Shown one piece after another: positions 7,266 to 14,672 of a stretch of DNA of 14,697 nucleotides (its first letter is position 1; each line of letters begins with the position of its first letter). Under the pieces are notes generated by a model. It worked only from the letters and a program-made list of their open reading frames with translations. It was not told the DNA's origin and made no database searches. Source of the DNA: an uncultured Lachnospiraceae bacterium (GTDB taxonomy: Bacteria > Bacillota > Clostridia > Lachnospirales > Lachnospiraceae); contig CAJUHQ010000088.1 in assembly GCA_910586095.1 (NCBI GenBank), positions 1 through 14,697 on the forward strand, written 5' to 3'. Position numbers and translations under genes: made by a program.

Positions 7266-8477
7266 ATGAAGAAAAAGGAAGAAACTATATGGCAGAAGGC
7301 TCTTCTTATAGTATTGATGCTCGGAGTCTCGATCTCTGCTATTGGTGTATCTGCCTATTTTTATGGGAAATCCTTTAGAGAGATCTTTATACTGCTAATT
7401 ATTGTAGCTATTTGTTTTGGTGCAGTAGTGTTTTCACTGATACAATCTACGATTTACAATACACTCCACTATGATAATGGTGGGCATTATGTGCGTTTTG
7501 TAGTAGTGTTTTTTATGGGGACGGCGGCCTGCTGTCTCTTGCCAATGTTTACGGAGGTAGAGTGGGCTGTACCAGTGATTGCGCTGGCGTTGTCCCTGTT
7601 TTCAAATACAGTGACAGGAATTCTTGCATATGCAGGACTGTTGAGTATATGTATGTATTTTGGTGCTGCGGATATGCTTGCGTTTCTGCTGTATTTTATT
7701 TCAGGGGCTTTTTTTGCCGTACTTTTTGAGCGGTTAGATGAGGAGTATAAAACCGATGTACCATTGTTTATTGCTATGATTACCTATGTGATAATTATGG
7801 CAACTAAGATTGTATTTCAAAGTCATGGTATGCTCACAGAGGATATGTTGATTATTCCAGTGGCTAATATTTTAATAACGTTTATTTTAATGCTTGCAAT
7901 ACTTAGAATTTATTGTGCAGTGGCGATTGATCGGGAAAAAGGAGAGTATTTGCTGATTAACGACCAAGAATATAAGATGCTTGCTAAATATAAGGAGGAG
8001 GACAAGCAGCTCTATTACAATGCAATACATACAGCATATTTTGCCGAAAAAACAGCAAGGCTTTTGCATATGGATGTAGATGTGGCTAAAAATGGAGGGT
8101 ACTATCACAGAATTATTGTGGCTGAATGTCAGAAACAAAATAAGACATTAGAAGAAGTCTGCAAAAGTAACAAGTTTCCGCCTAAAGCAGTGCAACTTTT
8201 GCAAGAGTTTAACTATCGATCACAGCCTATGAAAATGAGAGAAACAGTTGCTGTATATCTAGCCGATTATGTGGTGACTACCATTATGTATTTGATTAGT
8301 AAGGATCAGGGTGAAAAATCTAATGTAGAGTATGCTAAGCTTGCAACAGCCGCTGTACGCAGAAAGGTTTCAAGCGGTATCTTAAATACTAGTGATATTT
8401 CCCTAGCAGATTTAGGCGGTATAGAAAAAATATATACAGGAGAAAAATTGTATTATGACTTTTTGCGTAGAGAATGA
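7266..8477 (+). CDS. Truncated, degenerate PgpH-like membrane HD protein
   Basis: This 403-residue protein sits where pgpH (yqfF) normally lies, between phoH and ybeY. PgpH is a membrane phosphodiesterase of about 700 residues that degrades cyclic di-AMP. It has an outer 7TMR-HDED sensor, seven membrane helices and a cytosolic HD domain. Here the large outer sensor is missing. About seven or eight hydrophobic segments fill 10-219, and an HD-like domain follows. The usual TYHHS is LYYNA (249-253) and the usual YYHDIGK reads YYHRI (279-283). The later HV.DG and QHHGT motifs are absent. Only H281 and D334 (in YLAD) seem to remain of the metal ligands, so hydrolysis is unlikely. The C-terminal DISLADLGGIEKIYTG still resembles the family. 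GGGAG at 7254-7258 supports the ATG at 7266; an upstream in-frame start at 7200 would overlap phoH and has no such site. The gene overlaps ybeY by 23 bases. Confidence 0.8.
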   Translation: MKKKEETIWQKALLIVLMLGVSISAIGVSAYFYGKSFREIFILLIIVAICFGAVVFSLIQSTIYNTLHYDNGGHYVRFVVVFFMGTAACCLLPMFTEVEWAVPVIALALSLFSNTVTGILAYAGLLSICMYFGAADMLAFLLYFISGAFFAVLFERLDEEYKTDVPLFIAMITYVIIMATKIVFQSHGMLTEDMLIIPVANILITFILMLAILRIYCAVAIDREKGEYLLINDQEYKMLAKYKEEDKQLYYNAIHTAYFAEKTARLLHMDVDVAKNGGYYHRIIVAECQKQNKTLEEVCKSNKFPPKAVQLLQEFNYRSQPMKMRETVAVYLADYVVTTIMYLISKDQGEKSNVEYAKLATAAVRRKVSSGILNTSDISLADLGGIEKIYTGEKLYYDFLRRE

Positions 8478-8955
8478 GACAGGAACTGCGCTTTCGTTTG
8501 ATGCGGAAGTGTTGGCAAGACAAGTGATCGAGGCAACTTTAGACTATGAGAATTGTCCATATGAGGTGACTTTAGAAATTGTACTTACAGACAATGAAGG
8601 AATTTGTGCCATGAATAAAGAGTTTCGTGGAATAGATAATCCTACAGATGTATTGTCTTTTCCAAATGTGGACTATAGAGTACCAGCAGATTTTTCGGAG
8701 GTTGAGGATAGAGTAGAGGATTATTTCGATCCTGACAGTGGGGAACTCTGCCTTGGAGATATTGTAATTTCAATAGACAAGGTGTACGAACAGGCTAATG
8801 CATATGGACATTCTATAGAGCGTGAATACGCCTTTTTGATTGCGCACAGTATGCTTCATTTGTTAGGATACGATCATATGGAGCCTGACGCGGCGGCGGT
8901 GATGGAACACCGACAGGAAGAAATCCTAAGTGAACTTGGGATAACTAGAATATAA
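8455..8955 (+). CDS. ybeY: Endoribonuclease YbeY (rRNA maturation factor)
   Basis: This 166-residue protein is a cytosolic zinc-dependent RNase needed for 16S rRNA 3' maturation and ribosome quality control. The zinc motif HSMLHLLGYDH at 131-141 supplies H131, H135 and H141, and the spacing is canonical. Ser at 132 replaces the commoner Gly and is tolerated in clostridial relatives. The substrate-side conserved stretch FRGIDNPTDVLSFP at 57-70 and LGDIVISIDKV at 100-110 are both present. The insert between them (72-95) is rich in Asp/Glu and slightly longer than in E. coli YbeY. AGGAG at 8438-8442 lies 12 bases before the ATG, inside the end of the preceding HD gene. The 23-base overlap suggests translational coupling. 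It is the last gene of the block. Confidence 0.96.
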   Translation: MTFCVENETGTALSFDAEVLARQVIEATLDYENCPYEVTLEIVLTDNEGICAMNKEFRGIDNPTDVLSFPNVDYRVPADFSEVEDRVEDYFDPDSGELCLGDIVISIDKVYEQANAYGHSIEREYAFLIAHSMLHLLGYDHMEPDAAAVMEHRQEEILSELGITRI

Positions 8956-9150
8956 TGCAAAGTGTACATAGTAAAAAAAATATCATGCCAGCCTGCCGTT
9001 TGGCGGGCCGCATGGTCATCTATGCTATGAAAGCCGAAGACTTTCATAGTAAACTCACATCATGCAATTGCTGAAATGACGTATACCATTTCAGGCCGCA
9101 TGGCCATCTATGCTATGAAAGTCGAAGACTTTCATAGTGTACAATTTGCA
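8956..9150. repeat. Two tandem structured repeat units framed by inverted repeats
   Basis: The gap between ybeY and the flippase has no open frame worth calling. A 45-base core occurs at 9006-9050 and 9094-9138 with 43 of 45 bases identical, offset by 88. It begins GGCCGCATGG and ends in a hairpin, CTATGAAAG(C/T)C - GAA - GACTTTCATAG. Before each core is CATAGTAAA, 5 to 6 bases, then ATCATGC (8967-8988 and 9045-9065), and then a second hairpin of different sequence in each copy: 8991-9008 is GC-rich and 9071-9094 is AT-rich. TGCAAAGTGTACA at 8956-8968 and TGTACAATTTGCA at 9138-9150 are inverted repeats matching at 12 of 13. The left one starts at the base after the ybeY stop codon. This could be a MITE- or BOX-like mobile repeat, or a transcribed structured element. 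No T tract follows the stems on the + strand, so it is not a standard terminator. Confidence 0.8.
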
Positions 9151-9191
9151 GACTGTTTGGAATTCAACGTTCTGTCCAAGGAGAGTGTTCA

Positions 9192-10829
9192 ATGAAGAAA
9201 AAGAAGCGGAAGTCTAATTTTATTGTGCAGGGAAGTATCCTTGCCATGGCGGGTATCCTTTCTAGAATTATAGGTATGGTGCGGCGCATACCAATAGAAC
9301 ATATTATAGGAGATAAAGGAAACGGATATTATGGAGCAGCATATGAAATTTATGCCATGATGCTTCTTATTTCCTGTTATAGTTTACCACTTGCAGTGTC
9401 TAAGGTAGTATCTTCAAAAATGAGTAAAAAGCAGTATCGAAATGCTCAAAAAGCATTTCAATGTGCTATGTTTTTTGCTGTGACAACAGGCGGTTTGATG
9501 TTTATCGTCTGTGAATTGTTTGGAGATTTTCTGGCTAATTTATTAGGGGAACCTATGAGTGCTACAGCTCTTAAGATTCTAGGGCCAGCATTACTGAGTG
9601 TATCTGTTATGGGAGTATTTCGCGGGTATTTCCAGGGACTTGGTACAATGATGCCAACAGCAGTTTCACAGATATTAGAACAGATTTTCGTATTAGGTGG
9701 CAGTATTATAGGCGCTTCCATCTTATTTGATTATGGTGCAAAGGTCGGCGCTGTTCGTCACAATGAAGAATATGCGCCAGCTTATGGAGCAGCCGGTGCC
9801 TCTATCGGACCTGTTTTAGGAGCGGTGGTTGGTTTATTGTTCCTTGTTTTTGTGTTTGTGATATACAAGAAAGGTATGAAACGGCAGCGAACACATGATG
9901 TCAGAGGCAGAGTAGATAGTTATGGACAGATTTTTTTGCAGATTTTGATGGCAGTTGTTCCTGTATTGTTGAGTACAACTGTCTACAATATCAGTAACGT
10001 ACTTGATATTGGTATCTATGGCAACGTGATGATTCAAAAGGGATTGGAAGATGTAAAAACCTATAATTGGGGAGTATATTCGCTAAAATATAGAGTTTTG
10101 GTCAATGTCCCTATTGCACTTGCCAATGCAATGTGTTCTTCAATTGTGCCTGTGCTTACAGGATTGATTGCACGCCAAGAATACGCACAAGCCAAAGAAA
10201 AGATTGGTCAAGGGATGCGCTTTACAATGCTTGTCGCGATGCCTAGTGCTGTGGGATTAGCAGTTCTTGCGCGGCCGATTATCTCTATGCTTTTTAAGGG
10301 TGAAGTAGATATGGCCGTGGATATGTTGCACATTGGTTCTATTTCTGTTATATTTTACAGCATGTCCACATTGACTAATGGAGTATTGCAAGGAATTAAT
10401 AAAATGAGAATTCCTGTTAAAAATGCTGCTATTTCTCTGGTCATTCACGTAGTATTTTTATATGTGACGCTTCAGATTGGCTTAGGTATCAATGCAGTAG
10501 TGTATGCCAATATTCTATTTGCAGTGGTGGTGTGTGTGTTAAACGCATTGTCAATACGTAAATATTTGCGATATAATCAGGAAGTGGTGCGTACCTTTAT
10601 TATTCCAGCAATAGCTTCGCTGATTATGGGAGTAGTCATTGGAGTGGTCAATATGCTGATTTCAAAGGTTGCAGGAAATGTGATAACTACATTTTTAGGC
10701 ATTATAATTGGAGTAATTGTCTACTTTGCAGTCTTACTTTTGCTAAAAGGAGTCAACGAACATGACTTGAGAAGTATGCCAGGAGGAAGAACCATTTTGA
10801 CAGTGGCAAGGCGGCTTGGACTTTTGTAA
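9192..10829 (+). CDS. SpoVB/MurJ-type polysaccharide flippase (MOP superfamily)
   Basis: This 545-residue integral membrane protein is a MATE/MOP-type lipid-linked oligosaccharide exporter, with about 14 hydrophobic segments. The N-terminal SNFIVQGSILAMAGILSRI followed by GMVRRIP (8-34) and the motif FRGYFQGLGTMMPTAVSQ (143-160) with ILEQ after it are typical of SpoVB, MurJ and relatives. A charged loop (about 225-245) divides the halves, and the C-terminal tail ends in basic residues. Relatives flip lipid II or other undecaprenyl-linked precursors; SpoVB is needed for spore cortex synthesis. AAGGAG at 9178-9183 lies eight bases before the ATG and fixes the start. The upstream gap carries the structured repeat. 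The next gene is BofC-like, which tips the reading toward a sporulation flippase. A housekeeping MurJ or capsule flippase cannot be excluded from sequence alone. Confidence 0.88.
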   Translation: MKKKKRKSNFIVQGSILAMAGILSRIIGMVRRIPIEHIIGDKGNGYYGAAYEIYAMMLLISCYSLPLAVSKVVSSKMSKKQYRNAQKAFQCAMFFAVTTGGLMFIVCELFGDFLANLLGEPMSATALKILGPALLSVSVMGVFRGYFQGLGTMMPTAVSQILEQIFVLGGSIIGASILFDYGAKVGAVRHNEEYAPAYGAAGASIGPVLGAVVGLLFLVFVFVIYKKGMKRQRTHDVRGRVDSYGQIFLQILMAVVPVLLSTTVYNISNVLDIGIYGNVMIQKGLEDVKTYNWGVYSLKYRVLVNVPIALANAMCSSIVPVLTGLIARQEYAQAKEKIGQGMRFTMLVAMPSAVGLAVLARPIISMLFKGEVDMAVDMLHIGSISVIFYSMSTLTNGVLQGINKMRIPVKNAAISLVIHVVFLYVTLQIGLGINAVVYANILFAVVVCVLNALSIRKYLRYNQEVVRTFIIPAIASLIMGVVIGVVNMLISKVAGNVITTFLGIIIGVIVYFAVLLLLKGVNEHDLRSMPGGRTILTVARRLGLL

Positions 10830-10833
10830 AGAA

Positions 10834-10863
10834 TGAATAAAAAATGAAAATAAGCTGATACTA
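10834..10863 (+). promoter_or_regulatory. Candidate forespore (sigma-G-like) promoter for the BofC-like gene
   Basis: TGAATA at 10834-10839, starting five bases after the flippase stop codon, is followed after 17 bases by GATACTA at 10857-10863. The Bacillus sigma-G pattern is about TGMATA, 17 to 18 bases, CATACTA, so only the first -10 base differs. B. subtilis bofC is a forespore gene, which fits. AT-rich sequence makes chance matches common, so confidence is limited. Confidence 0.35.
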
Positions 10864-10928
10864 TATCAAAAACGCCGAAGTGTTTGGTAGCTAAGGAATA
10901 TAAAAGGTTCCTGAGATGGAGGCTGATG

Positions 10929-11579
10929 ATGAAGAAAGAGTATAGGATTGGCTTATTTTTTATATTGGTACTGACAATAGTACTGACATTCGTTGTCATT
11001 TGGAGAAGGCAGGTTATCAATCATTCTTCCGACGAGAATGGAGAGCTAAAGCAAAATACAAATGTGCAGACAGTTCCACTTGACAATAAACAAAATCCTT
11101 ATCAAGATACAGATGAGGTATCGCAAGTTCAGAGAATGGAAGTTGTAACCACTAGAGATACAATATGTATTTATGAAAATATTGACAAGAAGGATGGTTA
11201 TCTCTCTATAGAAGAGAAAAGGCTTCCGGCTGAATATATTGGATTGAGACGTGAAGAGTTGGCGGCAGCCTTAGAGGAAGACTCTAAAGTTAGTGAAGAT
11301 AAAGAGAAGGGATTTCAGTCGCAGCATTTAGAACTTTTTTCAGCAGAACGAGTTAAAATCCTGCGAATATATGATACAACACAGGAATCAACAGGATATT
11401 ATATTATGGAGGTCAATGGTGAAATCTGTGTGTATAAACATGACAGAACGACATTGTATTTTAGAACAGGACTGCGCGTAGAGAATTTGCCAGATGTGGT
11501 AAAACGTGAAGTACAAGTTGGGAAATATATGGATAATGAACTACAAGTTTATCATTTTATAGAGTCGTACAGTAGTTAA
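10929..11579 (+). CDS. BofC-like membrane-anchored sporulation protein
   Basis: This 216-residue protein has one N-terminal membrane helix (about 7-25) after MKKEYR, then a polar low-complexity linker (30-70). Two small domains follow. The segment TTRDTICIYENIDKKDGYLS, then EEKRLPAEYIGLRREEL (74-111), resembles the BofC N-terminal region. The segment GYYIMEVNGEICVY (156-169), then GLRVENLPDVVKREV (181-195) and a final acidic helix ending FIESYSS, resembles the BofC C-terminal domain. BofC in Bacillus acts in the forespore or intermembrane space and restrains the SpoIVB signal that triggers pro-sigma-K processing. Here it is anchored rather than secreted and longer (B. subtilis BofC is about 170). 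GGAGG at 10918-10922 is six bases before the ATG at 10929. The ATG at 10926 is too close, and the in-frame TTG at 10884 is unneeded. The similarity is remote, judged by motif pattern, and needs a profile search. Confidence 0.65.
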   Translation: MKKEYRIGLFFILVLTIVLTFVVIWRRQVINHSSDENGELKQNTNVQTVPLDNKQNPYQDTDEVSQVQRMEVVTTRDTICIYENIDKKDGYLSIEEKRLPAEYIGLRREELAAALEEDSKVSEDKEKGFQSQHLELFSAERVKILRIYDTTQESTGYYIMEVNGEICVYKHDRTTLYFRTGLRVENLPDVVKREVQVGKYMDNELQVYHFIESYSS

Positions 11580-11610
11580 GAAATATTTTGTATATTTTAC
11601 TATTTTTGAA

Positions 11611-11620
11611 TGAGCGCTCA
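11611..11620. promoter_or_regulatory. 10-base perfect palindrome in front of the flavoprotein pair
   Basis: TGAGCGCTCA is a perfect 10-base palindrome in an AT-rich gap, 58 bases before the start of the HI0933-type gene and 31 bases after the BofC-like stop. Such palindromes can be repressor operators. The flanking TTTGA and TCAAA (11605-11609 and 11619-11623) could alternatively make a small hairpin. No clear -35/-10 pair was found nearby. Chance occurrence is possible. Confidence 0.25.
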
Positions 11621-11678
11621 AATCTTAGAACGATAGTGATAAATGAGTAGAAGAACTAAAAGAATTTTGGAGGATTGC

Positions 11679-13001
11679 ATGACAAATCGGGTTGTGGTGA
11701 TTGGTGGCGGGGCAAGTGGTCTTGTAGCAGCAATCTTTGCTGCTCAAAACGGTGCAAAAGTCACCATACTAGAGCATAGAGATCGCGTGGGAAAAAAGTT
11801 ACTGATGACAGGCAATGGTAAGTGTAATCTCACAAATATGAATGACGTACACGGTAAATACTATAGTAGTGATAAAAACTCTCTCGATAAGATATACGAT
11901 GCTCTCGCACGATTCGATGCGAGAGAGACAAGGAAATTTTTTAAAAGTCTAGGGTTGTATACAAAAGAAAAACGCGATGGTGGTGTTTATCCTGTTTCTG
12001 AGCAGGCAGCAGTAGTTGTGGATGTGCTACGGTCTGCCTGTGCTTCGCTTAATATTCGTATCATAACAGAATGTGAGATAGAAGATATTATGGTATCTAA
12101 AAAAGGAGGACAGATAAGGGCTAGACAATATTTGCATAAAGAAGAGAATCAAAGTACAGTAATTTCAGGCAACGAAAAGAAGAAAGCACAGGAATATTTG
12201 GAGCTCGAGCAAAAAAAAGTAATGATAGACTATGACAGATTGATTCTTGCAACAGGAGGAAGGGCAGCAGCTAATTCGGGATCAGATGGTTCTGGATATC
12301 AGTTTGCAAGGTCGTTTGGGCATCATATTGTAAAGCCTCTTCCTGCGCTGGTACAATTGCAGTGTGCTGGGGATTTTTTTAGGGCAATTGCTGGTGTCAG
12401 AGTGCAAAGTATCGTGCAACTCTATGTTGATGGGAGCAAAGTGGCCATACAGGATGGAGAGCTACAATTGACTGACTATGGGATCTCAGGAATCCCAGTA
12501 TTTCAACTGAGCAGGATAGCAGCAAGAGCTCTTTATGATAAAAAAACTTGTGAGGTGCGAATAAATTTTATCCCATTTTTGGCAAAACAAGATATGGAGC
12601 AATTATTCAAAAAAATAGAGAATGAGCATTATCAATATAAAACAGTTCAGGAGTTGGTAGCAGGACTAGTACATAAAAAGTTGGCCGCCATGATTTGCAA
12701 ACAACATAAGATTCGTTCTGAAGTGACAATCAACCAGATAAAGATTCAAGAGATCTGTAGTTGTGTTGAGCACCTTGCAGATTTTAGAGTGCATGTCACA
12801 GGAACCAATTCTTTTGAGAGTGCTCAGGTGTGCAGTGGTGGAGTATCGCTTACAGAGGTTGATGAAACATTTCAGTCAAAAAAGTGCAAAAATGTATATC
12901 TTGTTGGTGAGCTTTTGGACTGTGATGGAATATGTGGAGGATATAATTTGCAGTGGGCATGGACGACAGGCGCCATAGCAGGCAAGGAGGCAGCAAAATG
13001 A
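11679..13001 (+). CDS. NAD(P)/FAD-dependent oxidoreductase, HI0933/BaiN family
   Basis: This 440-residue cytosolic flavoprotein begins with a Rossmann FAD-binding motif, VVVIGGGASGLVAA (5-18), with the acidic residue E32 at the end of the second strand. The family-specific signature KKLLMTGNGKCNLTN is at 39-53. LILATGGRAAANSGSDGSGY is the second nucleotide-binding region, and near the C-terminus GICGGYNLQWAWTTG closes the FAD site. Relatives include HI0933, B. subtilis YtfP and BaiN, the last reported in bile-acid dehydroxylation. The substrate of most members is unknown and no bile-acid genes are seen here. GGAGG at 11669-11673 lies five bases before the ATG at 11679, which is preferred to the in-frame ATG at 11643 that has no binding site. 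The stop overlaps the next start in ATGA. An insert of about 40 charged residues around 150-185 looks low in conservation. Confidence 0.88.
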   Translation: MTNRVVVIGGGASGLVAAIFAAQNGAKVTILEHRDRVGKKLLMTGNGKCNLTNMNDVHGKYYSSDKNSLDKIYDALARFDARETRKFFKSLGLYTKEKRDGGVYPVSEQAAVVVDVLRSACASLNIRIITECEIEDIMVSKKGGQIRARQYLHKEENQSTVISGNEKKKAQEYLELEQKKVMIDYDRLILATGGRAAANSGSDGSGYQFARSFGHHIVKPLPALVQLQCAGDFFRAIAGVRVQSIVQLYVDGSKVAIQDGELQLTDYGISGIPVFQLSRIAARALYDKKTCEVRINFIPFLAKQDMEQLFKKIENEHYQYKTVQELVAGLVHKKLAAMICKQHKIRSEVTINQIKIQEICSCVEHLADFRVHVTGTNSFESAQVCSGGVSLTEVDETFQSKKCKNVYLVGELLDCDGICGGYNLQWAWTTGAIAGKEAAK

Positions 13002-14653
13002 TTGTAATCAATCAAGTGAAGACAGAGCTTGTTCTTGATAACAATTATCAAAAAAGAATAACAGAAGCAGATTTGATTGACAATAAGGAAATATTATACA
13101 AAAAGACGGCTAGAATACTAGGAGTACATATATCAGAGATTGAAGACATAAAAATAATGAAACATTCTATAGATGCGCGAAAAAAGCCACAACTATTTCA
13201 GGTCTATACACTTGGCGTGGTGCTTTGTGACACCAAGAAAGAAGCGGCAATTGTAAGGCGCAACAAGAATAGCACGGTGACGTTAGATGAACAAAAATCC
13301 TATGTATTTCCAGCAGTTTACAACAAAAAGTGCATGGATAGACCTGTGGTGATTGGGATGGGGCCCGCTGGTCTTTTGTGTGGATATATGCTTGCCAAAC
13401 ATGGATACAGACCAATTTTACTGGAGCGCGGATATGATGTAGACACTAGAACAAAAGATGTGGAAGCCTTTTGGAATGGCGCTAAGCTCAATCTAGAATC
13501 TAATGTACAGTTTGGTGAGGGAGGCGCTGGTACTTTTTCAGATGGCAAACTCAATACATTGGTCAAAGATAAAATGGGAAGAAATCGGGAAGTGCTTCGT
13601 ATCTTTGTGGAGTGTGGTGCGCCAGAACAGATTTTATATGAAAGTAAACCCCATATTGGAACAGATGTTCTAAAAACAGTGGTCATTAACATTAGAAAAT
13701 TTATTCTTCAAAATGGTGGAACCGTCTGTTTTGGTTCAAAAGTGACTGGGTTTATCGTGAAGGATAAAAGGCTGCAAGGTGTCATTGTAAATAATGCGGA
13801 CACCATCTATACAACACAGGCAGTTCTTGCCATAGGCCACAGTGCTAGAGATACATTTGCATATTTGAATCAGATACATATTTCTATGGAAGCGAAAGCT
13901 TTTGCGATAGGGCTTCGCGTAGAACATCCACAACAGCTCATCAATGAAAATATGTATGGGGATCGTTATGGCAATATGCTTCCTGCTGCATCGTATAAAC
14001 TTACAGCACAGACTAGTACTGGACGTGGAGTCTATTCTTTTTGTATGTGTCCTGGTGGATATGTGGTTAATGCTTCTAGTGAGAGTGGCAAGTTGGCAAT
14101 TAATGGGATGAGTTATTTTGATAGAGATAGTTCTCATGCAAATAGCGCAATAATAGTACAAGTCACACCACAAGATTATATGGATAGTAGTCCACTTGCG
14201 GGAGTAGAATTTCAAAGAGATCTTGAAAAAAAGGCATATCAACTCGGAAAAGGTGCCGTTCCAGTACAATACTATGGAGACTTTCTAAAAAATTGCTCTT
14301 TTGAAGAAGAAAAAGGGAGTGTGAAAAGAGAACTACCTTGTATAAAGGGGAGGTATACGTTTGCTAATCTAAGAGGATTGTTGCCAGAAGAGTGTGAGAA
14401 GGCATTTATAGAGGCTATGGAGCAGTTTGACAGAAAGATACATGGTTATGCCGCAGAAAATGTACTTTTGTCAGGTATAGAAAGCAGGACATCTTCCGCA
14501 GTGCGGATTCATCGAGGAGAAGATTTGCAAAGTCCTTCTATGATAGGCTTGTATCCATGTGGAGAAGGAGCAGGCTATGCAGGAGGAATCACTTCTGCTG
14601 CAATGGATGGTATATTGGTTGCGGAGAGAGTTGCCCTAAACCTTTTACTGTAA
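12998..14653 (+). CDS. FAD-dependent dehydrogenase (COG2509-type)
   Basis: This 551-residue flavoprotein has an N-terminal domain of about 110 residues that is predicted soluble and alpha/beta. It includes KKTARILGVHISEIEDIKI, then HSIDARKKP (35-64), a pattern typical of this family. The Rossmann motif VVIGMGPAGLLCG (117-129) follows, with E143 in ILLERG. NVQFGEGGAGTFSDGKLNT (169-187) and LYPCGEGAGYAGGITSAAMDG (518-538) are the family's flavin-site signatures. Members are uncharacterised FAD dehydrogenases; electron acceptor and substrate are unknown. AAGGAGG at 12984-12990 is seven bases before the ATG at 12998, which overlaps the preceding TGA. An earlier in-frame ATG at 12953 lies deep in the previous gene and lacks such a site. 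The 4-base overlap argues that both flavoproteins are made together. Confidence 0.88.
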   Translation: MIVINQVKTELVLDNNYQKRITEADLIDNKEILYKKTARILGVHISEIEDIKIMKHSIDARKKPQLFQVYTLGVVLCDTKKEAAIVRRNKNSTVTLDEQKSYVFPAVYNKKCMDRPVVIGMGPAGLLCGYMLAKHGYRPILLERGYDVDTRTKDVEAFWNGAKLNLESNVQFGEGGAGTFSDGKLNTLVKDKMGRNREVLRIFVECGAPEQILYESKPHIGTDVLKTVVINIRKFILQNGGTVCFGSKVTGFIVKDKRLQGVIVNNADTIYTTQAVLAIGHSARDTFAYLNQIHISMEAKAFAIGLRVEHPQQLINENMYGDRYGNMLPAASYKLTAQTSTGRGVYSFCMCPGGYVVNASSESGKLAINGMSYFDRDSSHANSAIIVQVTPQDYMDSSPLAGVEFQRDLEKKAYQLGKGAVPVQYYGDFLKNCSFEEEKGSVKRELPCIKGRYTFANLRGLLPEECEKAFIEAMEQFDRKIHGYAAENVLLSGIESRTSSAVRIHRGEDLQSPSMIGLYPCGEGAGYAGGITSAAMDGILVAERVALNLLL

Positions 14654-14672
14654 AAGTCTCGATCTTCAATCA

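Noticed and set aside
8956..9150. CRISPR array
   Set aside because: Only two copies of a 45-base core with internal palindromes, spaced by structured and partly shared sequence, and no cas genes. A CRISPR would show several short identical repeats with unrelated spacers.
10873..10888. Terminator after the flippase gene (stem AAACGC / GTGTTT with a CGAA loop)
   Set aside because: The stem is only six pairs with one wobble and is not followed by a T tract.
12763..12978. 71-residue + strand frame inside the HI0933-type gene
   Set aside because: It is out of frame with conserved sequence of that family, which continues to the C-terminal FAD motif, so there is no sign of a frameshift or nested gene.
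13736..14269. 177-residue open frame on the - strand
   Set aside because: It lies wholly inside the FAD dehydrogenase gene, has no ribosome binding site that I could see and a low-complexity, cysteine/isoleucine-rich product with no motif. The + frame has clear family signatures.
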